DNA of 33,144 nucleotides, from contig JAFZMD010000013.1 of assembly GCA_017553445.1 (NCBI GenBank), positions 1 to 33,144 on the forward strand. The letters are read 5' to 3'. The position numbers were made by a program, and so were the translations under genes. Shown one piece after another: positions 7,610 to 16,612 of the stretch (positions are counted from its first letter, which is position 1; every line of letters starts with the position of its first letter). The notes beneath the pieces are model-generated. The model was not told where the DNA came from, searched no databases, and worked only from the letters and a program-made list of their open reading frames with translations. This DNA comes from Methanobrevibacter sp. (GTDB taxonomy: Archaea; Methanobacteriota; Methanobacteria; Methanobacteriales; Methanobacteriaceae).

Positions 7610-8977
7610 TTAACGTTTTATGCGTTGATTAGGATATAAGAAATCATCCAAAAAGGCCAATGTCTCATCATTTTCCGCCAAATCTTCAACTTCAATAAGT
7701 TCATAAGTATCCAAAATCGGCTTCAATAAATTTTTACCAACTTTTATTTGGAGAATGAAATCTCTTGTAAGCAAATGGCGGATAAAATCCTGGGGTGTGG
7801 TAAATTCCCTTTTGACATTGGACACTAAAAAATCATCCAAAACATAACAGTTTTCCAATCCAAATTTATCAATGAAATTACTGCAAGCCTGATTATAAAA
7901 TATTCTAGGTCCCACATGGACTTTAATGTTATTTAATTTAAATACAGCCAATTCAAGCAGTATTACTGCAGATTTTACTTCATCAGTCCAATAATCAGCC
8001 TGGAAAACTAAAAAATCATTTTTATTTAAAATCCTTTTTAAAGAATCGGCAGTCTTTTTAAGCTGAGGATGAAGAGTGTCTAAAGGAATCTGCGGAATAT
8101 CAAATCTGATGGCTATTAAATTACTTTCACGGGATTTGAATTCATTTAAAATAACATCCTTATCCAAAGATTTGTTTAATGGATAGAAATAATCTTGCTT
8201 TTTATCCGAATTTAAGTAATTTCTTGCAGATTGAATGAACTGTGAGAACTTATCAAGCCTTAATGCGGCACCAACATTACGATTTTTGTCGGTCGGGTCA
8301 ATGCATATTAATGGATCCTTAAAGTTTTCAGCTGTGCCATAATCCATCAAATCAATGACATGATGCAATTGCCAATCTGAAGCTTCCTTTAATGTGTTTT
8401 CAAAAGTTCCATATTTTATAATCAGCAGTTCACATAAATACCCTGCAAAACCTCCAACCTTAAATTCAGACCCATAAGTTCCGGTCATGTCCATGAATCT
8501 TTTTAAAAGCAGGACTTCATCGTTTTGGCCTTCAGACAAATTAGATTGAACAAATTTGGTATGCAAAATAGTCCTGTCTACTGCAGACTTAAGCTGGCTG
8601 CCATCATCTATCTTATAACATGGAACAAAATCAATTTTAAAACCATCAATTTCTGTTGTAACATAAGGATGAGATGCAAATTGATGATATGCAATTGCAT
8701 TAAAAGCATCGCAGCATTTATGTGCTAAATTAAGCCCAGTTTGTTTTAAATCTTTTTTATCAGTAGTTAATGGAAATGCCATGAAAATATCGATATCTGA
8801 TTTGCCCCTCAGATATGTGTCCTTTGCAACTGAACCAACCAGAACTGCTTCAGCATCAATGTTATCCTTACGGCATTCATCATTTAAAAAATCAAGCAGT
8901 CTGGCTGAAACTTCACTAACCTTATCTTTCTCTTCTTTTGTTGGTTTTATTTCATCTAAAATAACTTTGTAATCCAT
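7610..8977 (-). CDS. cca: CCA-adding enzyme (archaeal class I tRNA nucleotidyltransferase)
   Basis: This 455-residue protein has the usual length of archaeal class I enzymes, which add or repair the 3' CCA of tRNA. The nucleotidyltransferase signature VLVGSVAKDTYLRGKSDIDI (46-65) contains the GS motif and catalytic D61 and D63. The tRNA-binding and PAP-associated regions follow (for example HVGPRIFYNQACSNF). It is the last gene of a minus-strand operon. Its ATG starts 4 bp after the stop codon of thpR, so translational coupling is likely. Confidence 0.95.
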   Translation of the reverse strand: MDYKVILDEIKPTKEEKDKVSEVSARLLDFLNDECRKDNIDAEAVLVGSVAKDTYLRGKSDIDIFMAFPLTTDKKDLKQTGLNLAHKCCDAFNAIAYHQFASHPYVTTEIDGFKIDFVPCYKIDDGSQLKSAVDRTILHTKFVQSNLSEGQNDEVLLLKRFMDMTGTYGSEFKVGGFAGYLCELLIIKYGTFENTLKEASDWQLHHVIDLMDYGTAENFKDPLICIDPTDKNRNVGAALRLDKFSQFIQSARNYLNSDKKQDYFYPLNKSLDKDVILNEFKSRESNLIAIRFDIPQIPLDTLHPQLKKTADSLKRILNKNDFLVFQADYWTDEVKSAVILLELAVFKLNNIKVHVGPRIFYNQACSNFIDKFGLENCYVLDDFLVSNVKREFTTPQDFIRHLLTRDFILQIKVGKNLLKPILDTYELIEVEDLAENDETLAFLDDFLYPNQRIKR

Positions 8978-8981
8978 TTAA

Positions 8982-9539
8982 TCATAGCCTGAATTCAATT
9001 AAATCTTCATAAATTGGTCCTGATGGAGTTAATGTGCTTTTCTTTAATATGATGGTGTTAACTTCCATAGTGCCTATATCAATATCATCATATGAGTCTA
9101 AAGTATTTTTAACCTTATCTTTTGCTTTTCCAGACCTCATACGGCCTATTGTCAAGTGTGATGAGAATTTTTTGTCCAAATCAAAGCCTATGGAATTGAA
9201 TTCCTTATCGAGCTTGTCATGCAATTCTTTTAAAATTTGGTCTTCATCCAAACCTACCCAAATAACCTTTATGCGGTTTTTATTTGGAAAGGCACCGCAT
9301 CCTTTTATCTTGATAGTGAACGAATCAAAATCGCCAATTACCTTTTCAATTTTTTCACCAATCAAATCAATTCCCTCGGTATCGATATCGCCGAAAAATT
9401 TTAATGTGAAATGCAGATTCTGCAAATCAACATATTTGATATTGGCATTGGTCTTTTTGAATTCACGAATAATCTTATTGATTTTGGGTTTTAAATCATC
9501 ATCCAAGTCGACTGCAAGAAATGCTCTGATTTGTGACAT
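8982..9539 (-). CDS. thpR: RNA 2',3'-cyclic phosphodiesterase (2'-5' RNA ligase family)
   Basis: About 185 residues. The family's two catalytic H-x-T motifs are present: HFTLKFFG (H43, T45) and HLTIGRMR (H128, T130). The enzyme opens 2',3'-cyclic phosphates on RNA, possibly in tRNA processing, which suits its place next to cca. A TTG at 9542 is in frame, but the ATG at 9539 is better placed after GAGG, which overlaps the stop of the preceding gene. It sits between the dehydroquinate synthase and cca genes in one operon. Confidence 0.93.
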   Translation of the reverse strand: MSQIRAFLAVDLDDDLKPKINKIIREFKKTNANIKYVDLQNLHFTLKFFGDIDTEGIDLIGEKIEKVIGDFDSFTIKIKGCGAFPNKNRIKVIWVGLDEDQILKELHDKLDKEFNSIGFDLDKKFSSHLTIGRMRSGKAKDKVKNTLDSYDDIDIGTMEVNTIILKKSTLTPSGPIYEDLIEFRL

Positions 9540-9548
9540 CAATATTCC

Positions 9549-10679
9549 TCACTGTTCTATTATAGTCTCATCTATAGCTATACCGAAGTGTCTTGCACTT
9601 TTTTCTATGTAAACCTTAACCTTATCTCCAGGTTTTGCATCCGCAACGGATAAAGGATTATTGTCAGCATCAACGATTCTTATTGTTTCTGCATTTTGAA
9701 GCAAAGTTCTGATGGTATTTCCTTCATATTCAGCTTCAATCAATATCAATGGCCTTCTCTCAATTTTGCTTCTTCCGACATATGCAGTACGGGTTTCACC
9801 TTCAGTGTTTACAATCAATACTTCATCTCCTGCAACAAGTTCTGACAGGTATCTTGTTTTGTTGCCAGGAACCATAACGTATGCCTGTACCGGACCGGCA
9901 TTAACTCTAAATGGTCTTGAAGCAACATATTCACTTTCCAAGGATTCTGAGTGTACTAAAAACATGGATTTTGAATATGATCCGATTAACATTCCTTCTC
10001 CAGGTTTCATCATGTCTGTTGTATCGACACAAACCCTATCGCCTGAACCTAAAGGTTTTACATTGGTCAATGTAGCTATTTTCAAGTCATATTTTGCTCT
10101 TGAAGCATTGTCAACTTCCTTGGCTATCTCTTTAATTAGTGCAAAGTCATTTGCTTCAAATACTACACCGTCGGTTCCATGTTCCAAAGTTTCCAAAGCC
10201 AATTTTGCACCGTCAATATCGGCTACTGCAGCCATTATCTCTACATCTACTTTTTGAAGGTCTGCTATAATATTTTCTAGTGGGATTACTGTCCAATCGG
10301 TCCCAACAAGAATAATGTAATCAACGATTGGTCCTAATGTTACTGCCAGTTGTTCGTGTAATTTGTCAGTGATTTTAATGTATGCGCAAACAGTTTTTCC
10401 TTCACTTTTAGCCTTTTTTGCATCGGCCAAATCTTTAGAATCTGCTAAATTTTCACTCAAATCGATTGATCCGTCCCCTTCACCATTAAATCCTACAAGA
10501 TATATGTCTGCATCATCTTTATTGGAAATAATGTTAACATTTCCTAACTTGCGGATTTTGTCACTATACTCCAAATCAACCACATAATTAATGCCTGATT
10601 CAAGTGCAGTTGTTATCATTTCCTTTCTGTCGTCCCATGGGAGGTCTGGAGTCACTATCCAAGCGAATTTATTTTGCAT
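9549..10679 (-). CDS. 3-dehydroquinate synthase II (archaeal shikimate entry, second step)
   Basis: The 376-residue protein matches the archaeal dehydroquinate synthase II family, unrelated to AroB, which converts ADH to 3-dehydroquinate by NAD-dependent oxidative deamination and cyclisation. The family opening NKFAWIV and characteristic segments such as [35 protein letters not shown] and [18 protein letters not shown] are visible. It directly follows the gene for the first step, 9 bp downstream, and GGTGAT lies in front of its ATG. Both together supply aromatic amino acids (and p-aminobenzoate-derived cofactors) without DAHP. Confidence 0.95.
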   Translation of the reverse strand: MQNKFAWIVTPDLPWDDRKEMITTALESGINYVVDLEYSDKIRKLGNVNIISNKDDADIYLVGFNGEGDGSIDLSENLADSKDLADAKKAKSEGKTVCAYIKITDKLHEQLAVTLGPIVDYIILVGTDWTVIPLENIIADLQKVDVEIMAAVADIDGAKLALETLEHGTDGVVFEANDFALIKEIAKEVDNASRAKYDLKIATLTNVKPLGSGDRVCVDTTDMMKPGEGMLIGSYSKSMFLVHSESLESEYVASRPFRVNAGPVQAYVMVPGNKTRYLSELVAGDEVLIVNTEGETRTAYVGRSKIERRPLILIEAEYEGNTIRTLLQNAETIRIVDADNNPLSVADAKPGDKVKVYIEKSARHFGIAIDETIIEQ

Positions 10680-10688
10680 TGAATCACC

Positions 10689-11480
10689 TTAGTCTAAGAA
10701 TTTTAAAGCTTCTTCAACTTCCAAATCATGATGAACTACTTCTGAAATTGCTCTTGTAATTTTTCCAGGATTTTTTGCTTGGAAAAGATTACGTCCAAAT
10801 GCTACACCTGCTCCACCAACACTTAAAGAGTCTTTTACCATATTCAATAATTCTTCATCAGTGTCTACTTTCGGTCCTCCAGCAATTACTACAGGCACAA
10901 GTGCACCTTCAACTACTTCCTTGAATGAATCAGGGTCTCCGGTATAATTAGTCTTAACAATATCCACACCCAATTCTGAACCTACACGGGCAGCATGTTT
11001 TACAAATTCAACATCCATTTCGTTTTCGACCTTTTGGCCCCTTGGGTACATCATTGCTAAAAGTGGAATTCCCCAGTAATCACAGGTTTCAGCTATTTCA
11101 CCTAATTCCTGTAACATTTCACTTTCAGTTGCGCTTCCGAGGTTTACATGTACGGAAACTGCATCTGCACCTAACTGGATTGCCTTTTCAACAGATGTTA
11201 CAGTTACTTTATTATTTGGGTCCGGTGCAAGGGAAGTACTTGCTGATAAGTGTACAATAAGACCTATATCCTTACCGTATCCTCTGTGACCTCTTTGAAC
11301 AATTCCCTTATGCATTAAGATCGCATCTGCTCCTCCTTGGGAGATTTCTTCAACAGTGTCATCAATATTTACAATTCCTTTAATAGGTCCGCTGGAAACA
11401 CCATGATCCATTGGTGCAATAACTGTTCTGCCAGTATTCCTATTAAAAATTCTTTCTAAACGAATTTTTTTACCAATCAT
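10689..11480 (-). CDS. 2-amino-3,7-dideoxy-D-threo-hept-6-ulosonate (ADH) synthase
   Basis: A 263-residue class I aldolase-fold protein of the FbaB/DeoC-like group. Residues seen include D25 in APMDHG, Y145 in MMYPRG and the Schiff-base lysine K176 in IVKTNYTGD. Family II-type ends such as GPKVDTDEE and [13 protein letters not shown] form the phosphate site. It condenses 6-deoxy-5-ketofructose-1-phosphate with aspartate semialdehyde, the first step of the archaeal aromatic pathway. It is the first gene of a four-gene minus-strand operon. AGAAGGTAAT precedes the ATG and a clear TATA box lies 45-55 bp upstream. Confidence 0.93.
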   Translation of the reverse strand: MIGKKIRLERIFNRNTGRTVIAPMDHGVSSGPIKGIVNIDDTVEEISQGGADAILMHKGIVQRGHRGYGKDIGLIVHLSASTSLAPDPNNKVTVTSVEKAIQLGADAVSVHVNLGSATESEMLQELGEIAETCDYWGIPLLAMMYPRGQKVENEMDVEFVKHAARVGSELGVDIVKTNYTGDPDSFKEVVEGALVPVVIAGGPKVDTDEELLNMVKDSLSVGGAGVAFGRNLFQAKNPGKITRAISEVVHHDLEVEEALKFLD

Positions 11481-11524
11481 TATATTACCTTCTAAAAAAT
11501 AACATTATATAATATATTTATAAT

Positions 11525-11535
11525 CTTATATAAAG
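11525..11535 (-). promoter_or_regulatory. TATA box of the aromatic/CCA operon
   Basis: On the minus strand the sequence reads CTTTATATAAG, a near-ideal archaeal TATA box. Transcription would begin near 11508, giving a leader of about 28 nt that contains the AGAAGGT ribosome site. Confidence 0.65.
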
Positions 11536-11571
11536 TTTAATTGTTCATTTTTGTACTTTAAAAAAGAAATG

Positions 11572-12087
11572 TTATTTTTTAGGCATTGGAGTCCATAAAT
11601 CAAATTCTTTTATCTGAGGAGGAATACCGCTATCCTTGTATGAATCCAAAAATCCTTCCTGAGACTTATAATCTCCATTGACCTCAGATATTGAATTATA
11701 AAACTCAACCAATCCCCTATTTCTGATAATCGTGTGTTTTGGCTTGAAAGTAGATGACCATATATAAAAGACCTTAAAAACAGTGTCAGGATGATATCCT
11801 CCGCCCAAGTCAATTGCCAAGACATCACATTTTTGAATTATCTTAAAGACATCAGATAAAGTGTCATGAAGCCTTACATCTGCATTAATAAAAGTTAAAT
11901 CCAGCTTATCCATTTCTTCACCTGCTTCAGGAGAGTTGTCAATAGCTATTAATCTTACATCATTTTCCAGAATCACTATTGAAGTGTTTCCTGTGTGGCA
12001 TCCAAGTTCAATGACTGAATCCCCGTCGTTTATGACTTCCCGAATCTGTCTTCTGTAATCGTTGACATCATAGCATAACTTTATCAT
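11572..12087 (-). CDS. SAM-dependent methyltransferase-like protein
   Basis: The 171-residue protein has a Rossmann methyltransferase motif I (VIELGCHTGN, about 24-33), an acidic motif II (LIAIDNS) and a later DVLAIDLGGG strand. The target-recognition part is minimal, so the substrate is not known. Its ATG overlaps the TGA of the pantoate kinase gene by 4 bp (ATGA), so the two are translationally coupled. The coupling suggests, but does not show, a link to coenzyme A or cofactor metabolism. Confidence 0.75.
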   Translation of the reverse strand: MIKLCYDVNDYRRQIREVINDGDSVIELGCHTGNTSIVILENDVRLIAIDNSPEAGEEMDKLDLTFINADVRLHDTLSDVFKIIQKCDVLAIDLGGGYHPDTVFKVFYIWSSTFKPKHTIIRNRGLVEFYNSISEVNGDYKSQEGFLDSYKDSGIPPQIKEFDLWTPMPKK

Positions 12088-12923
12088 AATTGCCTCTTTG
12101 CATATAGTTTATCTATATTCAATTCTTCAATATTTAATTCTTTAAATGAGCTTTCATTATCTGCAAAGGCAAATACAGTATTTCCAAGCATTGCCATAGA
12201 AGAGCCTAAAATATCATCCGAAGAATTAAAATAATTGACTAAAGATTTAACTTCATTTGTCATCAATTTTGTTTTTTGGGAAAACTCAAAGGAAAGCTTT
12301 AAAAAATTTTCTACACTCAAATTTTGCTTAAATTTCTCAAGACATTCATGGCCATTTTCAGATATTGTCTTTTTATACGCTGGGTCCTGTATTATTGAAG
12401 CTGTGTCAATTTCTCCAAAGAATTTAGTTGCAACAAATAACTTTTCATCAAAGGACCCTATCTCCCCAATTCCCGGAGCGCCCGGACGGGTTCTTAAAAC
12501 CATACCCGAACCAGTCTGTGCTATGACATCACCCAAACCTCCACCAAGGGAAACTTCAGCCTTATGGGCAATCTGGCCACATTCATCATATGAATAATCA
12601 TAATCGAGAAATTCATTCAACGCCAGTGCAAAGCTTAATGCAGAAGCGGCGGATGTTCCAAATCCGGCACCAATAGGAGGTTGAATATCCTGAATTATTT
12701 CAAAAGACGCTTCGCCATCAAAGTACTTTAATACTTCATTGATTACAACGTCTGAACCCTGATTGACATTGATTTTAAATTCAGAGGAGTTTTTTACTGT
12801 AGTTTTAACTCCACGGTCAAGTAAAAATCCGGCACCGCAGGATCCATTTCTTAACGGGTCATTATCGTTTTCAATAGTAAAAAAACCAGTGATATGTGCC
12901 GGGACAAAAACTGAAACACTCAT
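12084..12923 (-). CDS. Pantoate kinase (archaeal GHMP kinase, CoA biosynthesis)
   Basis: A 279-residue GHMP-kinase fold protein. The ATP-binding motif PIGAGFGTSAASA is at 83-95 and the N-terminal AHITGFFTI block is characteristic of archaeal pantoate kinase. With phosphopantothenate synthetase it replaces the bacterial PanC/PanK route, giving 4-phosphopantoate. Upstream of the ATG I see no good ribosome site, and a TATA-like AAATTTATTATTAATT lies about 20-35 bp away, so the mRNA may be leaderless. It is the first gene of a pair with the methyltransferase-like protein. Confidence 0.88.
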   Translation of the reverse strand: MSVSVFVPAHITGFFTIENDNDPLRNGSCGAGFLLDRGVKTTVKNSSEFKINVNQGSDVVINEVLKYFDGEASFEIIQDIQPPIGAGFGTSAASALSFALALNEFLDYDYSYDECGQIAHKAEVSLGGGLGDVIAQTGSGMVLRTRPGAPGIGEIGSFDEKLFVATKFFGEIDTASIIQDPAYKKTISENGHECLEKFKQNLSVENFLKLSFEFSQKTKLMTNEVKSLVNYFNSSDDILGSSMAMLGNTVFAFADNESSFKELNIEELNIDKLYAKRQL

Positions 12924-12968
12924 AATTAAAAATTTGGTGATAATTAATAATAAATTTGTTCATAAAAA

Positions 12969-13478
12969 TTATTCTTTAACCCAGCGGGCCACAATATCTT
13001 TTGCATCATATACATTTGCACCGGGAATGGATAAGCCCTTTTTGATATCTGCGCCTTTACATAATTTTTTCAAATCCTTTTCTGAAGATCCGAATCCTGA
13101 GCCTTCATGGGTTACAAAAGGTTTTACTCTTTTTCCTTCGAAATCCAACTGTTCCAATTGAGTCCACATCGGCATCGGCAGTGTTCCCCACCAGTTTGGA
13201 AAGCCGATATAGATTACATCATATTCACCGATATCAGTTAATGCCTCTTTAATTTCAGGCCTTGCATCGTTTTCCTGTTCCTTTTGAGCCACATCAATGC
13301 ATTCCATATAATCCAGAGGATATTCATTTGCCGGTTCAACCTTAAATAAATCCGCTGAAGTCAAATCCTCAATATATTCAGCTATTACTTCTGTATTTCC
13401 CTTTTCAATGTTTTTTAACTCACCGCCAAAGTAATTTTCACCTGCGCGTGAGAAATAAATTATTAAACTTTCAGACAT
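12969..13478 (-). CDS. Flavodoxin
   Basis: The 169-residue protein has the FMN-phosphate loop IIYFSRAGENYFGG (about 6-19), the first isoalloxazine-contact strand IYIGFPNWWGTLPMPMW and the second at THEGSGFGSSEKDL, all typical of flavodoxin-type electron carriers. It lies about 100 bp downstream of the F420H2 oxidase gene on the same strand, with a terminator between them, so it probably has its own promoter. AAGGTG precedes the ATG. It may serve as an electron donor or acceptor in oxidative-stress or reductive reactions; the partner is not visible. Confidence 0.9.
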   Translation of the reverse strand: MSESLIIYFSRAGENYFGGELKNIEKGNTEVIAEYIEDLTSADLFKVEPANEYPLDYMECIDVAQKEQENDARPEIKEALTDIGEYDVIYIGFPNWWGTLPMPMWTQLEQLDFEGKRVKPFVTHEGSGFGSSEKDLKKLCKGADIKKGLSIPGANVYDAKDIVARWVKE

Positions 13479-13541
13479 TTAAAACACCTTCTTTTTAATT
13501 GTATATTTGGAAAGATTAATATATAAATGTTGCGAAAAACA

Positions 13542-13589
13542 ACAATTAAAAAAATTAAAAAAATAAAAGAATAAATAAAATTATTCTTT
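13542..13589 (-). terminator. Terminator overlapping the fprA stop codon
   Basis: AAAGAATAA (13566-13574) and TTATTCTTT (13581-13589) form a perfect 9-bp stem around a 6-nt loop. On the minus strand the stem is followed by TTTTATTTTTTTAATTTTTTT-like runs down to about 13542. The stem includes the TAA stop of fprA. Confidence 0.7.
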
Positions 13590-14804
13590 AATTGATCTTG
13601 CGAGCTCCGCACCTTTATTGAATGCCTCTTCCAAGACATCCTCATCTGGAACGAAAGTAACATCCAAAGTATCGGTTACATTAAATCCTGCAGATTCCAA
13701 ATCGGTTTGAAGTTTGGCTATAGCTCCTCCACCCCAACCTTTGGATGAAAAGATTAAGGCGTTTTTGTTACTGGTTGTTCCTGCAAAATTAACACAATCA
13801 AGCCAGTACATCATATTACCGATACGTGGGAAAGGCTTATTCATCATGGTAGGAGCACCTAATGCAATAGCTTTACTGTCTAAAACGTCAGTAATTACAT
13901 CATCAGGGCCGTCCTCCTGCATAAAGTACATTTCAACTTCAACGCCTTCACTTGCAATACCTTCAGCGATTTGGAAAGCCAATTTTTCAGTTGAATGGTG
14001 CATAGTATCATAGATAACAGTGATTTTATCTTTACATACACCTGAACCCCATTTAGCATATAAATCTATGATGAATTTAGGATTTTTCCAGATTTGACCA
14101 TGGCAAGGAGCAATCATTTTGATTTGATCCACAATACCATTATCGGTTAACTCCTGCAATTTCATTCTAAGCATTGGAGAGCCCAAAGTTACAAGATTAG
14201 CATAATATTTCTGAGCTTCTTTTTCCAAGACATCTAATGAATAGTCTTCATCAAACCTTTTGGAATGGCATACATGCTGACCGAATGCATCGTTTGAAAA
14301 TAGGATGCCCTCTTCAACCAAAAATGTAAACATGCTGTCCGGCCAGTGCAACATTGGAGCGGAAACAAATGCTAATGTTCTGCCGCCAATATCGATTTCA
14401 TCACCAGTTTGAACAGTATTGATTTCAAGATCTCCAAAATTATGATATTGCTGTTCTAAAAATTTTGCACAATTAGGAGAAGCATAAATTTCAGCTTCAG
14501 GATTGTATTTTGCAATGGTTTCTCTTAAATGAGTGGAATGATCCATTTCAGAGTGATTTTGAACAAATACATCTATTTGAATATCTTTGCCTTCTTGGGC
14601 AAATGCATCTTCAATTCTTGCATTCAATTGATTGTCAAATCCCCCGTAAACATTATCTATCAATACGGTTTTTTCTTCTCCAAATACTAGATATGCATTG
14701 TAAGTGGTTCCTGGAATACTGTATCCATGAAAAGTTCTACCATTCCAATGGAGTACACCAACCCAGTAAACACCTTCTGCAATTTTTGCTGCTTTAGCTT
14801 TCAT
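13581..14804 (-). CDS. fprA: Coenzyme F420H2 oxidase (flavodiiron protein)
   Basis: A 407-residue flavodiiron protein of usual length. The metallo-beta-lactamase domain (about 1-250) carries the diiron ligands H84, E86 and D88 (NHSEMDHS), H153 (MLHWPD), D172 (SNDAFG) and H235 (PCHGQ). The FMN flavodoxin domain begins at about 259 (ITVIYDTMHHSTEK). In methanogens this enzyme reduces O2 to water with electrons from F420H2 and so protects the anaerobe. AGGAGAT precedes the ATG. A flavodoxin gene follows downstream. Confidence 0.94.
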   Translation of the reverse strand: MKAKAAKIAEGVYWVGVLHWNGRTFHGYSIPGTTYNAYLVFGEEKTVLIDNVYGGFDNQLNARIEDAFAQEGKDIQIDVFVQNHSEMDHSTHLRETIAKYNPEAEIYASPNCAKFLEQQYHNFGDLEINTVQTGDEIDIGGRTLAFVSAPMLHWPDSMFTFLVEEGILFSNDAFGQHVCHSKRFDEDYSLDVLEKEAQKYYANLVTLGSPMLRMKLQELTDNGIVDQIKMIAPCHGQIWKNPKFIIDLYAKWGSGVCKDKITVIYDTMHHSTEKLAFQIAEGIASEGVEVEMYFMQEDGPDDVITDVLDSKAIALGAPTMMNKPFPRIGNMMYWLDCVNFAGTTSNKNALIFSSKGWGGGAIAKLQTDLESAGFNVTDTLDVTFVPDEDVLEEAFNKGAELARSIKE

Positions 14805-14881
14805 GATAAAAATCTCCTAAAAAATTTCAGTTAATAAAAATTATATCTTTATTTCTATATAAAATTAGTTAAAAAAATAAG

Positions 14882-14910
14882 AAAAAATAGATTTAAAAAT
14901 TAAATCTATT
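14882..14910 (-). terminator. Terminator overlapping the stop codon of the small exported protein
   Basis: AATAGATTTA (14886-14895) and TAAATCTATT (14901-14910) form a perfect 10-bp stem around AAAAT. On the minus strand a run of T follows. The TAG stop codon is within the stem. Confidence 0.7.
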
Positions 14911-15394
14911 TGCGTAGCATTACCTGTTTTACAACTGCATCTACAGCCTGGTCAATATCGCTTGATCCAAAATCGTCATCTGAATCGAAATCATTATCTA
15001 TTCCAATGACTGTGATGTTTTTATTATCCTTAACTAAAAGATAAGCAACTGCATATCCTTTATCTTTAGAATAGGTACTTGAATTAAAAGAAAATGAACC
15101 GGATAAATCATTGCCCTTGGTTGTGGTATTACCAGTTGAACTTTCATTAAATTTAAAGCATTTTTGAGATAAATATGAATTTATTGCATCATCGCCGATG
15201 ATATCTGTTGTTATAAGAATTTCTTTTTTATCATCTTTTAAAAGAGTGCTTGTGGCATTGGAGTCAGTTACTTTATAATCATCTGGGACTTCAAACTTTA
15301 GATTACCTAAAGTTGCATCAGCAGCACAGACTGCAGCTACACTTCCAGCTATTAAAAAAATAGCAAATAAAGCAAGAATTGTTTTATTTTTCAT
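14906..15394 (-). CDS. Small exported protein of unknown function
   Basis: About 162 residues. A TTG at 15409 is in frame but it lies in the ribosome site itself (TTGGAGATTTTTAAAATG), so the ATG at 15394 is the start. The N-terminus is a signal peptide (MKNKTILALFAIFLIAG, then AAVCAADA), so the mature protein of about 138 residues is extracellular. It begins ATLGNLKFEVPDDYKV and contains a Ser/Thr/Asn-rich middle with several sequons (NATS, NESS, NTTT) and an acidic DNDFDSDDDFGSSDID stretch. I do not recognise a named family. It diverges from the PHP gene across a 22-bp palindrome. Confidence 0.75.
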   Translation of the reverse strand: MKNKTILALFAIFLIAGSVAAVCAADATLGNLKFEVPDDYKVTDSNATSTLLKDDKKEILITTDIIGDDAINSYLSQKCFKFNESSTGNTTTKGNDLSGSFSFNSSTYSKDKGYAVAYLLVKDNKNITVIGIDNDFDSDDDFGSSDIDQAVDAVVKQVMLRK

Positions 15395-15417
15395 TTTAAA
15401 AATCTCCAAATTTTAAT

Positions 15418-15439
15418 ATGGGAAAACCGCTTTTCCCAT
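15418..15439. promoter_or_regulatory. Perfect 22-bp palindrome between divergent genes
   Basis: ATGGGAAAA (15418-15426) and TTTTCCCAT (15431-15439) are perfect inverted repeats around CCGC. It is GC-richer than its surroundings. A minus-strand TATA-like TTAATATATTA at about 15462-15472 would start transcription of the exported-protein gene at or just before this site, so it could be an operator or a 5'-leader hairpin. Confidence 0.5.
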
Positions 15440-15485
15440 TAATCATATATTGGATAATAGTAATATATTAATTTGAGGTTTAAAA

Positions 15486-16151
15486 ATGAATAAAAGAATA
15501 GATTTACATATGCACAGTTTGTTTAGTGATGGTGAACTATTGCCATCTGAACTTGCAAGAAGAGCTTTAAAATTAAATCATGAAGCAATAGCGATTACAG
15601 ACCATGTTGATTATTCCAATGTTGATGAAATTCCTAAAATACAATCAGCAATAGATGACATTAACTCAAATTGGGACATAACTGTTGTTTTAGGAGCCGA
15701 AGTAACCCATGCACCAACAGAATCCATAGATGGAATAGCTAAAAGAGCAAAGGAATTGGGTGCTAAAATAGTAGTGGTACATGGTGAAACATTAAACGAA
15801 CCTGTAACACCCGGCACAAACTTGGCAGCAGTCAAATCAGAACATGTTGATATATTGGGCCATCCGGGTTTGATTACCCGTGAAGAAGCTGAACTTGCAC
15901 TTGAAAATGACATTTACTTAGAAATCAGCGCACGCAGCGGACACTGCCTTGGAAACGGCCATGTTGCAAATATAGCTCGTGAGGTAGGAAACAAATTATT
16001 GGTGGATACAGACACTCACTCACCGGATAACTTGATAACATTTGAAAAGTCATATGAAATCGCACGTGGCGCCGGCTTAAGCGATGAAGAGGCCATGAAA
16101 GCTATCGTAGATAATCCACGTGAACTGCTTAAAAGCAAAGGAATTTTATGA
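15486..16151 (+). CDS. PHP-domain phosphoesterase
   Basis: A 221-residue protein of the PHP family (histidinol-phosphatase/polymerase-associated fold). Metal-binding motifs are seen in the expected order: DLHMHS (6-11), ITDHVDY (about 40-46), [20 protein letters not shown] and DTDTHSPD near the C-terminus. The substrate is unknown; histidinol phosphate or another small phosphate ester is possible. GAGGT at 15474-15478 sets the start. Its stop overlaps the ATG of the next gene (ATGA), so it is co-translated with the DUF2115 protein. Confidence 0.85.
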   Translation: MNKRIDLHMHSLFSDGELLPSELARRALKLNHEAIAITDHVDYSNVDEIPKIQSAIDDINSNWDITVVLGAEVTHAPTESIDGIAKRAKELGAKIVVVHGETLNEPVTPGTNLAAVKSEHVDILGHPGLITREEAELALENDIYLEISARSGHCLGNGHVANIAREVGNKLLVDTDTHSPDNLITFEKSYEIARGAGLSDEEAMKAIVDNPRELLKSKGIL

Positions 16152-16612
16152 AATCATCAAAACTTTTAAAAATCATTAGAAAAGAATTGAAAGATTATCC
16201 TATAGACTATTTAAGAAATAAGGTAACAGACGACAGATACAAAGACCCCTTGGTTAAAAAACTGGCCAAATACAACTCACAGACATATGACGAAATCTAT
16301 TCCATAGAAATTAAGGATGACTTTGACGTTAAAGATGAAGTCATCAAAAAAATGAAGGCAGACATTAACTATTACTTTGACACCTATGCCGGAGGAGATG
16401 TTGAAACAAGAGAATTTACCAAATATATCTCCCTATATCTTGCATTGATAGCTAAAAAACCGCTGCATCCCTATAGTGATGAAAAAAAAGATGACGTTTA
16501 TGAATTGGACGATTCCTATTACTGCAAAATCAGAATGAAATCCATTCACGATAAAAGGTCTCTCTGCAGATACTGTGTTTGTCAGAATGTTGGATATATG
16601 GGATTATTTTAA
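16148..16612 (+). CDS. DUF2115 / UPF0305 family protein
   Basis: The 154-residue protein resembles the UPF0305 (DUF2115) family of methanogens, whose function is unknown. Visible features are a Lys-rich N-terminus, a central [20 protein letters not shown] block and a C-terminal Cys cluster CRYCVCQN that may bind metal. The start ATG overlaps the PHP stop codon. Its 3' end overlaps the convergent reductase gene by 9 bp. Confidence 0.75.
   Translation: MKSSKLLKIIRKELKDYPIDYLRNKVTDDRYKDPLVKKLAKYNSQTYDEIYSIEIKDDFDVKDEVIKKMKADINYYFDTYAGGDVETREFTKYISLYLALIAKKPLHPYSDEKKDDVYELDDSYYCKIRMKSIHDKRSLCRYCVCQNVGYMGLF

Noticed and set aside
9034..9612. Long plus-strand frame (192 codons) antisense to thpR
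   Set aside because: thpR has both catalytic H-x-T motifs and operon context; the antisense frame is Ser/Phe/Lys-rich with no motif.
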